From contig JBDRKQ010000085.1 of NCBI GenBank assembly GCA_043813895.1, forward strand, positions 1 through 12,998: a stretch of 12,998 nucleotides of DNA, written 5' to 3'. The first letter of the stretch is position 1. Every line of letters starts with the position of its first letter. The notes beneath the pieces are model-generated. The model had not been told where the DNA came from, did no database searches, and worked only from the letters and a program-made list of their open reading frames with translations. Shown here one piece after another: positions 7,851 through 12,998 of this stretch. Both the position numbers and the translations under genes were made by a program. This DNA comes from CAZTAR01 sp043813895. GTDB taxonomy: Bacteria; Planctomycetota; Phycisphaerae; UBA1845; UTPLA1.

Positions 7851-9473
7851 GTGAAGTGCATCGCCACAATTGCCGTCGATATGGAGAGATCGCCACTGGG
7901 CATGCGCTCGCGGCTCGGCGACGATCTCGCCGGTAAGCCCGTGCTGCGACGCACGGTTGAACGCGTCCTCCGCGCGGATCGGCTCGCATCGGTTCATGTG
8001 CTCGCGCCCGCCCATCAGGTCTCTGACGTCCTTAGGCTTCTGGACGACCTGGGTGTGGCGATCGAACGATTCGACGAGCCTCCGCCGGTCTACGCGCAGC
8101 TTGTCAGGGCCGGGCGGGTTTGGGGAATCGATGGCTGGCGCGGTGGAATCGGAGAGCTTTGCGCCTTCGACGAGGACATTCACGTGCCGCTGCTGGATGC
8201 CCTGGCCCAACGCACCGGCGCGGATGCGGTCGCCTCGATCCCCGCGGCCGCGGCCGTCCTCGACCCAGCCTTGATCAACGCGATGGTCCGGCACTACGAG
8301 ACGTATGCCGAAAGCGCGCGGATCACGATTGTTCAGGCGCCGCCAGGTCTCGGCGCCGTCATACTCTCGTCGTCAGTGCTGAAGGAACTGGCGCCCGCGG
8401 GCCAGCCGCCCGGTTTTCTGCTGACGTACCGTCCCGATCAACCCGCGGCCGACGTGACCGGCAAGGAGGCCTGCTATCGGCCTGCCGCACAAATCATCGA
8501 ATCGCGTGGACGACTCCTTTGCGATACGCACCGGAGCTTTGAACGGGTCCGAAGGTTGCTCGAAGCAGGCGGCGAAGACTGGGATGCCGAGCGCATCGCG
8601 CGTTGGCTCGCGGATCGGCAGGTTCGACATGTCGATCCCGTGCCTGAGGAGATTGAGATAGAGCTGACGACGGTCGACCCCCTCACGCCGGCTTCCCTCC
8701 TCAGGCCGCGCGGCGACGAGGTCGGCTCGCGCGGGCCGATCCGGCTCGACGTGATCGAGGCGATCGCTTCCGCCATCGAGCCCTATGACGACGTGCGAGT
8801 CGTCCTGGGCGGGTTCGGCGAGCCGTCTTCGCATCCGGACTTTGCGAGAATCTGCCGCATCATCCGTGATTCCGGCGCGGCTGCGATAGCAGTCCGAACC
8901 AGCGCGGGGGTTGACGATCCGGCGGTCGAGGCCGCCCTCTTCGGTACGCCGGTCGATGTCGTAGAGGTGACACTCGATGCCGCGACCGCGCAGACCTACC
9001 GGGATGTTCACGGCGCTGGCGCCTTCGATCGCGTCCTCGCGCGGGTCGAGTCCTGGATAAGCCTCCGTGCATCTCGAAAGCAGGTCCTGCCGCTCATCGT
9101 CCCGTCGTTCGTCAAGGCCAATGAGAACCTGCACGAGATGGAGGAGTTCTTCGACGCGTGGCAGCGCCGACTCGGTATGGCCCTAATCACGGGCTACAGC
9201 CACTGTGCCGGGCAACGTCCGCCGCGGGCCGTGACTTCCACGGCGCCGCCTGCGCGCGGTGCCTGTCGGTGCGTGTTTTCCAGGATGCTCATCTTGGCAG
9301 ACGGGCGGGTGACGACGTGCGACCAGGACTTTGCGGCGCGGCAGACCGTCGGCCGAATCCCGGAAGCGTCAGTGCCGGAGCTGTGGCAGTCCTCTGGCCT
9401 GGCCGCCGTCCGAGCCGATGCAGTTGCCGATCAGCCATTGTGCCCGGCTTGCGACCAGTGGCATCGGACGTAG
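7851..9473 (+). CDS. SpsF-like nucleotidyltransferase domain fused to a radical-SAM-like (cluster-less) and SPASM module
   Basis: A 540-residue two-part protein. Residues 1-230 look like a sugar nucleotidyltransferase domain (CMP-sugar synthetase/SpsF type): SRLGDDLAGKPVLRRTVERV at 20-39 takes the place of the usual R...LPGK-PLL...I signature, with an IPAAAAVLDPALI segment at 130-142. Residues 265-450 follow the order of a radical SAM barrel: EIEIELTT (267-274), VVLGGFGEPSSHPDF (317-331, the GGEP position) and VEVTLDAATAQTYRDVHG (371-388). However, the CX3CX2C that binds the catalytic cluster is D276, P280 and L283, so the canonical reaction cannot occur. The C-terminus is a SPASM-type domain with C452, C472, C474, C490, C531 and C534 around ILADGRVTTCDQDF. 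The GTG start follows the TGA of the DUF115 gene directly, with GAGAGG upstream. A role in activating or directing a sugar for the DUF115 protein is inferred. Confidence 0.78.
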   Translation: MKCIATIAVDMERSPLGMRSRLGDDLAGKPVLRRTVERVLRADRLASVHVLAPAHQVSDVLRLLDDLGVAIERFDEPPPVYAQLVRAGRVWGIDGWRGGIGELCAFDEDIHVPLLDALAQRTGADAVASIPAAAAVLDPALINAMVRHYETYAESARITIVQAPPGLGAVILSSSVLKELAPAGQPPGFLLTYRPDQPAADVTGKEACYRPAAQIIESRGRLLCDTHRSFERVRRLLEAGGEDWDAERIARWLADRQVRHVDPVPEEIEIELTTVDPLTPASLLRPRGDEVGSRGPIRLDVIEAIASAIEPYDDVRVVLGGFGEPSSHPDFARICRIIRDSGAAAIAVRTSAGVDDPAVEAALFGTPVDVVEVTLDAATAQTYRDVHGAGAFDRVLARVESWISLRASRKQVLPLIVPSFVKANENLHEMEEFFDAWQRRLGMALITGYSHCAGQRPPRAVTSTAPPARGACRCVFSRMLILADGRVTTCDQDFAARQTVGRIPEASVPELWQSSGLAAVRADAVADQPLCPACDQWHRT

Positions 9474-9507
9474 CACCGCGTTTCATAAGTAGTACGACCA
9501 TCTGCTC

Positions 9508-9689
9508 TGCCGAGAATCCCATCTCGGCACCGACGTCAGGTAGAGCAAAGATTCTCTTTGCTCTTTCTTCTCCACTTGCGGCGACAAAGTGGAACTTTGT
9601 CGTACCGGCCGACCTGAGGGCCGAGAAGGGACTCTCGGCCCAGCGAAACACCTTTCCGCAGGGAACAACCGCGCGGACTGAAGTACGCG
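9508..9689. repeat. Array of five near-regularly spaced hairpins
   Basis: Stems: 9508-9515/9522-9529 (TGCCGAGA arm, 8 bp), 9542-9551/9555-9564 (AGAGCAAAGA arm, 10 bp), 9582-9590/9594-9602 (CGACAAAGT arm, 9 bp), 9619-9626/9633-9640 (GGCCGAGA arm, 8 bp) and 9672-9689 (CGCGGACT arm, one mismatch). Centres are about 35, 39, 37 and 51 bases apart. Hairpins 1 and 4 are related to each other in opposite orientation, as are 2 and 3. Confidence 0.7.
9555..9564 (+). terminator. Possible rho-independent terminator arm after the SPASM gene
   Basis: The 10-bp hairpin 9542-9564 is followed by a short pyrimidine run (TTCTTCTCC), 70-90 bases after the TAG at 9471-9473. The stem is AT-rich in its inner half and the T-run is weak, so it may be only one member of the hairpin array. 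Confidence 0.25.
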
Positions 9690-9841
9690 GCTCCTCGAGG
9701 GAAGTCCGCGGTTCCTCAAGCGCGCACGAGAAGCCAGCGTCGATTCAGGATCGTCAGCTCGCGATATCGACTTTGCGGCGATTTCCGCACGCTTCACGGG
9801 CATCATTCTCGGAGGCCCGTTGTTCTGCAGCAGAACTTCGC

Positions 9842-9870
9842 TTGACTCATTAGACCTGATGGCGTCTGAT
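9842..9870 (+). promoter_or_regulatory. Candidate promoter for the radical SAM gene
   Basis: TTGACT (9842-9847, five of six to consensus), a 17-bp spacer and TCTGAT (9865-9870, four of six). The start would fall near 9877, giving a leader of about 100 nt. The palindrome at 9822-9836 lies just upstream of the -35 box and could be an operator. Weak evidence on its own. Confidence 0.35.
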
Positions 9871-9977
9871 AGATGGGCGATCGCTTGTTCGGACGTCGAA
9901 AACTCACGATGTGAGCCACGCCAATGCCCGTTGCCGGCGCTGCTTCGGACTGAACATCCGAGTCACGGGAGAGACCT

Positions 9978-11900
9978 GTGGATTTGCCACGCCGCAAGAA
10001 GGACGACGTCTACCTGCCTGACGGCACGTTTCGCAACGCGATCAGCAGGCTGCGCCGGTTCGAAGACGCCCACGAACTCCGAATCGTGATTGCGTACGCC
10101 TTCGACTTTCGCACCCGCATGTTGCCGTACTGGTATGCGGACAAGCGCATGGCTCCCTGCTCGGTGCGGACGCTCGCCGACTGTCTGGACGCCGCTGGCT
10201 TTAAGCACGTTCGAGTCGTGCTCCAACAATGGACGCCGAACTTCCGGCCGAGCATGGCGGAGTTGGACGGCAAACCGCTGGACCTCTTGCTCGTCTCGTC
10301 GATGCAGGTCCACGCTGAGCCATCCTACGACCTGATTCGCGATGCCCACCGCCTCGGCTCCGAACGGCCTCTGATTCTCGCCGGCGGTCCGAAGGCAATC
10401 TACGAGCCGACCGACTACTTCGAGTTGGGTCCCGAACGCGGCATCGGCGCTGATTGCGTCGCCACGGGCGAGGCCCATGTCCTGTTGGATTTCCTGCTGA
10501 CAGTTCTAGAACACAAAGTGCCCGGCGAATCCGCGAGGGCTGCGTTTGAGCTCGCGCGAAGCGCCGGCGAGTTGGATCGTGTGCCGGGCCTGGTCTATCT
10601 CACGCCGGATGCGCCGCCGGATCGACCGATAGCCGTCAACACAGGCGTGCAGCGGCTATTGAGGGATTTAGACGAACTGCCGATGCCGGACGCGGGCTAC
10701 CGTCTGTTGGAGCCGCCGCACCGTCACAGTGGGCTTGCGGCACACCCCTACCCGCCGCGCAAAGTCGGCAAGCGTTCTCAGATCGCATCGATCATCGCGT
10801 CGCAGGGGTGCAAGTTCAATTGTTCGTTTTGCCCGATTCCCGCCGCGAACCAGCGGACATGGCGGCACAAGAGCCCCGAGCGATTCGCTGCGGAGATCAA
10901 ACACATCCACGAGAACTTCGGCATTGTCGAGTTCTTCGGCACGGATGATAACTTCTTCAACAGGCGAGAAACAGTCGTCTCTCTGATGGCTGAATTGGCC
11001 AAGACGACCACAGGGGGAGCACCATTGGGCCGGCGCGTGCGGTTCTATACCGAGGGGACGCAGCACGACGTCTACAAGAATCGCGATATCCTTCCGTTGT
11101 GCCGCACGGCAGGTTTGCGGGCGATCTGGTTCGGCATCGAGGATATCACTGGCGCCCTGGTCAACAAGGGCCAGGACGACGGGAACGTGAAGGAGCTCTT
11201 CACCCTGATGCAGAAACTCCGGATCGAGCCCATGGCCATGATGATCCACAGCGACGAGCAGCCGCTGCGTTCGAAGAAGGGCGACCTGGCCGGGCTGCTC
11301 AATCAGGCGCGATACATGTTCGACATCGGTGCAGTCTCTTATCAATGCACGTACCTGGGCCCCGCCGTGGGGTCTCGGGACATCGAGCAGGCGGCGAAGG
11401 ATCGGATACTCTTTAAGAACGTGGGCGGCGTGCCGGTCCCGCAGGCGTTTCAGGACGGCAACCACGTTGTCGCCAGCAGGCATGACGAGCCGTGGCAGAA
11501 AGAGCGCAACATCCTTCGTGCCTATGCGCAGTTCTACAACCCGATCAACATGCTGCGTGTGCTATCGAGGATTGGCAGGGACCCGCTTCTTGCCAAGCGT
11601 TTTCTCTTCCAGATCATCGGCCATATCGGCTTGGCCATGACGGCCCCGAAGATGCGCGATTGGGCGAGCAAGCTGCAACGTGGGCCGATCGAGGTGTGGG
11701 ACGGCCTGGCGCCGGCGCGAATCCCGATGATCGATGCAGTCACCGGCGAGGAAGTGCAGTGGGCCATCGAGCACGTGCCCGCGGAGGACCTGCCTGAGTT
11801 CATCAGGCCGCCGTCCGCCGCGTACACGGACGAGTCCGTCGCCGAGTGTCCCGTCGCCGAGTGTCCCGTGGCCGAGTGTCCCGTGGCGCACGTCGCGTAG
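9978..11900 (+). CDS. B12-binding-domain radical SAM protein with VAECP repeat tail
   Basis: A 640-residue iron-sulfur enzyme of the cobalamin-binding radical SAM class (BchE/MiaB-like layout). Residues 35-215 form a B12-binding-type Rossmann domain with PLILAGGPKA (131-140) and GADCVATGEAH (157-167). The DxHxxG base-off motif is not evident. The radical SAM barrel begins at IIASQGCKFNCSFCP: C278, C282 and C285 give a canonical CX3CX2C. It continues with VEFFGTDDNFF (317-327) and WFGIEDITGALVNKGQDDGN (384-403). A helical C-terminal region follows, and the protein ends in three VAECP units (621-635). The GTG start at 9978 has GGGAGA six bases upstream. Position after the DUF115 and SPASM genes suggests a shared modification pathway, though the 500-base gap means separate regulation. 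Methylation or a carbon-skeleton change is typical for the class; the substrate is unknown. Confidence 0.9.
   Translation: MDLPRRKKDDVYLPDGTFRNAISRLRRFEDAHELRIVIAYAFDFRTRMLPYWYADKRMAPCSVRTLADCLDAAGFKHVRVVLQQWTPNFRPSMAELDGKPLDLLLVSSMQVHAEPSYDLIRDAHRLGSERPLILAGGPKAIYEPTDYFELGPERGIGADCVATGEAHVLLDFLLTVLEHKVPGESARAAFELARSAGELDRVPGLVYLTPDAPPDRPIAVNTGVQRLLRDLDELPMPDAGYRLLEPPHRHSGLAAHPYPPRKVGKRSQIASIIASQGCKFNCSFCPIPAANQRTWRHKSPERFAAEIKHIHENFGIVEFFGTDDNFFNRRETVVSLMAELAKTTTGGAPLGRRVRFYTEGTQHDVYKNRDILPLCRTAGLRAIWFGIEDITGALVNKGQDDGNVKELFTLMQKLRIEPMAMMIHSDEQPLRSKKGDLAGLLNQARYMFDIGAVSYQCTYLGPAVGSRDIEQAAKDRILFKNVGGVPVPQAFQDGNHVVASRHDEPWQKERNILRAYAQFYNPINMLRVLSRIGRDPLLAKRFLFQIIGHIGLAMTAPKMRDWASKLQRGPIEVWDGLAPARIPMIDAVTGEEVQWAIEHVPAEDLPEFIRPPSAAYTDESVAECPVAECPVAECPVAHVA
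11838..11882 (+). repeat. Three tandem 15-bp repeats encoding VAECP
   Basis: The unit GTCGCCGAGTGTCCC is repeated at 11838, 11853 and 11868 in the radical SAM frame, the third with one silent change (GTC to GTG). It adds three evenly spaced cysteines just before the stop. Slipped-strand expansion is the likely origin. Confidence 0.85.
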
Positions 11901-11918
11901 AGCGGCTCTGGTTTTTCC

Positions 11919-11991
11919 GTAGCGGCCGACGCCCCTGTCGGCCGTCGAAGGCAACTCGTGTTTCTCGGCGGCCACGGGGGGGCGACGCTAC
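11919..11991. repeat. REP-like inverted pair (BIME-like), copy 2
   Basis: The plus-strand unit 11919-11947 starts GTAG and contains an 8-bp perfect stem (CGGCCGAC, 6-nt loop, GTCGGCCG). The minus-strand unit 11991-11966 starts GTAGCGTCGCC and ends GTGGCCGCCG. They are about 20 nt apart and fold back into one long imperfect hairpin. The pair belongs to the same family as 5749-5830. It lies 19 bases before the next ATG and 18 after the preceding stop, so it fills the gap between two genes and could also affect mRNA ends. Confidence 0.65.
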
Positions 11992-12010
11992 TGGCCCGAG
12001 CAGGCTTGCG

Positions 12011-12322
12011 ATGAGCGAAGACGATTCGACACAACCATCGACGCGCGACGAAGTGCGGGCGCTTCGCGCCCGAGTCGAGCAGCTTAAGCGCGAACTCGCC
12101 GAGTGTCGCCGGCCCGCCGAACGATCGGCCGCGGCTTTCGCCCACAAGCTCAACAACCCTCTTGGCATGATCCTCCTGCGTGCGGACCACGCGCTGCGAA
12201 CGGTGGACGACGACGCGGTCCGAGACCTGCTCGAACACATCAAGGACGACGTGAAACACTGCACGCGCATCATCCGGGATCACCGGGCGTCCACGAGCGA
12301 AGACACGCCGGTCCAACCGTGA
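12011..12322 (+). CDS. Small orphan HisKA-type (histidine kinase phosphoacceptor) protein
   Basis: A 103-residue protein. Residues 13-34 (DEVRALRARVEQLKRELAEC) are charged, heptad-like and probably coiled coil. Residues 43-55, FAHKLNNPLGMIL, match the H-box of sensor histidine kinases with the phosphoacceptor candidate H45, and a second helix follows to about residue 92. There is no HATPase domain: the frame ends at 12322, and no ATP-binding N, G1 or G2 box follows in any frame. It may be a dimeric phosphotransfer or decoy protein, or the stump of a kinase that lost its ATPase domain to the mobile elements downstream. The ATG at 12011 is the first with a plausible protein sequence; the frame is open further upstream but runs through the REP-like pair. 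Shine-Dalgarno is weak (AGCAGG). Confidence 0.68.
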   Translation: MSEDDSTQPSTRDEVRALRARVEQLKRELAECRRPAERSAAAFAHKLNNPLGMILLRADHALRTVDDDAVRDLLEHIKDDVKHCTRIIRDHRASTSEDTPVQP

Positions 12323-12472
12323 GCGAACGTGAACGAACAGGCGTCGAAGCACGACGCTATGGCTTCGCCGGAACTTGGGCATCGCGCGGGAATAGCATGA
12401 TCGATCGCGCCGCTTGGCCGGCCTGCCGGGCTTGCCGTTTTGGGGGATAATCGTCTAATCGGGGGACGGGTC
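12323..12472. other. Intergenic stretch with first copies of the RAYT-linked repeat
   Basis: No gene was found. The last 30 bases hold a permuted GGGGGATAATCG (12442-12453) and a CTAATCGGGGGAC copy (12455-12467) of the repeat that recurs seven times at 12682-12807, on the other side of the IS1380 fragment. Confidence 0.55.
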
Positions 12473-12683
12473 TAGCCCGGATATTTCATCAGTTTTGGTT
12501 GATTAGCGCGTAGAGACGGCCTCTTTGTCCTGTAGACTGGGTGTTTGATCAAGAACATTCAGCCGAGGGCAAGGAGGCCGTTCGATGACAGAGTGTAATC
12601 GCAGCACGCTCACCTTTTCCAGTCTTTCTCGCAAGCAAATCCTCGCCGATTTCAACGGCGGCCATCTCACGTCGGACGCCGGA
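12473..12683 (+). mobile_element. Truncated left end of an IS1380-family insertion sequence
   Basis: From about the TAGCCCGGAT at 12473 the sequence looks like an IS left end. It has a roughly 110-base leader, then a strong Shine-Dalgarno (AAGGAGG, 12571-12577) and the first 33 codons of an IS1380-type transposase. It stops at 12683, where repeat units begin. The right end and the rest of the transposase are absent. The exact left boundary is inferred from the sharp change from GC-rich repeat to leader sequence and the GCCCGGAT start, and no target duplication can be tested. Confidence 0.6.
12516..12581 (+). promoter_or_regulatory. Stem-loop sequestering the transposase Shine-Dalgarno
   Basis: ACGGCCTCTTTGTCCT (12516-12531) pairs with AGGGCAAGGAGGCCGT (12566-12581): 16 pairs, two of them G-U, with a 34-nt loop. 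The AAGGAGG Shine-Dalgarno is wholly inside the 3' arm. Fold-back inhibition of transposase translation on read-through transcripts is known from other insertion sequences (IS10, IS50); its use here is inferred. Confidence 0.6.
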
Positions 12684-12686
12684 TAA
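12585..12686 (+). pseudogene. IS1380-family transposase, N-terminal 33 codons only
   Basis: ATG at 12585, eight bases after AAGGAGG, opens a frame ending QILADFNGGHLTSDAG. This is the conserved N-terminal signature of IS1380-family (DDE_Tnp_1) transposases, which normally continues into LLLREVDRRLGL over more than 400 residues. The TAA at 12684-12686 is supplied by the first GATAATCGGGGGA repeat, so truncation coincides with the repeat junction. No catalytic DDE residues remain. Confidence 0.8.
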
Positions 12687-12807
12687 TCGGGGGACACGGA
12701 TAATCGGGGGAGGATAATCGGGGGACAAGGATAATCGGGGGACACCATCCCAATTTCTTGATAATCGGGGGACACCAGATAATCGGGGGACACAGATAAT
12801 CGGGGGA
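12682..12807 (+). repeat. Seven-copy GATAATCGGGGGA array upstream of the RAYT gene
   Basis: Exact 13-mers GATAATCGGGGGA start at 12682, 12699, 12713, 12730, 12760, 12778 and 12795, mostly 14-18 bases apart. Copies 4 and 7 are followed by the same extension, CACCATCCCAATTTCTTGA, in which GGGA-CACCA-TCCC can form a small stem. Further relatives lie at 12442-12467, before the IS1380 fragment. The array ends 50 bases before the RAYT start and has the same orientation. Confidence 0.85.
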
Positions 12808-12822
12808 CACCATCCCAATTTC

Positions 12823-12851
12823 TTGACGTGCGCTGTGTGGGCAGGTAGTGT
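12823..12851 (+). promoter_or_regulatory. Weak candidate promoter of the RAYT gene inside the repeat extension
   Basis: TTGACG (12823-12828), 17 bases, TAGTGT (12846-12851). The -35 box overlaps the end of the last repeat extension. The -10 box is poor, and the predicted start falls at the ATG, which would make the message leaderless. Speculative. Confidence 0.25.
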
Positions 12852-12857
12852 GCTGCC

Positions 12858-12998
12858 ATGCCACGAATAGCACGTGTCGTCGTTCCGAGCTATCCTCATC
12901 ACGTTACGCAGCGTGGCAATCGCCGACAGCAAACTTTCTTCAGCGATGACGACTACCGGGCGTATCTTGGGCTCATGGCCGAGTGGTGCAGGCGTTGC
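12858..12998 (+). CDS. REP-associated tyrosine transposase (RAYT, Y1/IS200-like), N-terminal 47 residues
   Basis: The gene runs off the right edge. The visible start, MPRIARVVVPSYPHHVTQRG followed by NRRQQTFFSDDDYRAYLGLM, is the characteristic N-terminus of Transposase_17/RAYT proteins, HUH-type single-strand nucleases that process REP palindromes. The HUH motif and catalytic Tyr lie beyond the window. The ATG at 12858 starts the family-typical MPR sequence; Shine-Dalgarno is weak. RAYTs are usually single-copy chromosomal genes flanked by the repeats they act on, which fits the array directly upstream. Confidence 0.88.
   Translation, partial: MPRIARVVVPSYPHHVTQRGNRRQQTFFSDDDYRAYLGLMAEWCRRC

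Larger units (their letters stand above)
9474..9977. other. 500-base noncoding region with a run of perfect hairpins and a leader for the radical SAM gene
   Basis: No credible gene is present on either strand. Its left half carries five consecutive inverted repeats (9508-9529, 9542-9564, 9582-9602, 9619-9640, 9672-9689), the first four perfect. The right half has a short palindrome at 9822-9836 (GTTCTGC, one base, GCAGAAC) and a possible promoter at 9842-9870. The remaining bases from 9712 to 9820 show nothing I can name. Confidence 0.6.

Noticed and set aside
10668..11483. Minus-strand frame opposite the radical SAM gene
   Set aside because: The sense strand encodes the CX3CX2C motif and barrel elements; the antisense frame has no family signature.
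11534..12382. Minus-strand frame across the radical SAM end, the REP-like pair and the HisKA gene
   Set aside because: It runs through an intergenic palindrome and two genes on the other strand, so it cannot be a conserved protein.
12682..12807. CRISPR array
   Set aside because: Units are 13 bases with spacings of mostly 14-18 bases and almost no unique spacer; no cas genes are present.
12549..12932. Minus-strand frame with repeated PRLS/PPII peptides
   Set aside because: The peptide repetition is the reverse translation of the GATAATCGGGGGA array, not a real repeat protein.

Overview
The window is a GC-rich bacterial chromosome segment. It has GTG starts, coupled genes, an IS1380-type insertion-sequence remnant and the start of a REP-associated Y1 transposase (RAYT) gene. 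Gene content and intergenic hairpin elements suggest a Planctomycetota-like or similar free-living bacterium. That assignment is an inference; no rRNA or tRNA is present to confirm it.

Region 1 (1-3940, minus strand) is a purine/selenium-type molybdenum hydroxylase operon. In transcription order it has a near-consensus sigma70 promoter, an FAD subunit (YgfM/XDH-FAD type), a fused [2Fe-2S]-molybdopterin subunit of the XdhD type, and the first 54 codons of an amidohydrolase (position of ssnA in the E. coli ssnA-ygfM-xdhD locus). The XdhD-like frame is split by one in-frame amber codon at 1410-1412. Both sides are otherwise intact, and together they give about 954 residues, close to XdhD length.

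Region 2 (3941-4409) is intergenic and holds several perfect hairpins. One has a CGCGGACT arm that recurs near 9672, and another is bounded by GTAGC/GCTAC.

Region 3 (4371-11900, plus strand) looks like surface glycan or protein modification. It encodes a polytopic GT-C-like membrane protein, a DUF115/MptE-like (Maf-type) protein and, directly abutting it, a nucleotidyltransferase-like protein fused to a radical-SAM-like/SPASM module that has lost the CX3CX2C cluster motif. After a 500-base gap packed with perfect hairpins comes a B12-binding-type radical SAM protein with an intact CX3CX2C and an odd VAECP repeat tail. A substrate cannot be named from sequence.

Region 4 (11901-12998) holds a small orphan HisKA-type protein and then a mobile-element patchwork. 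The patchwork has a truncated IS1380-family left end whose transposase Shine-Dalgarno lies in a 16-bp stem, flanked on both sides by copies of a GATAATCGGGGGA repeat. Seven copies of that repeat lead into the start of a RAYT gene. Two inverted pairs of a GTAG-headed palindrome (5749-5830 and 11919-11991) have the architecture of REP/BIME elements. They are a plausible, unproven, substrate class for a RAYT in this genome.
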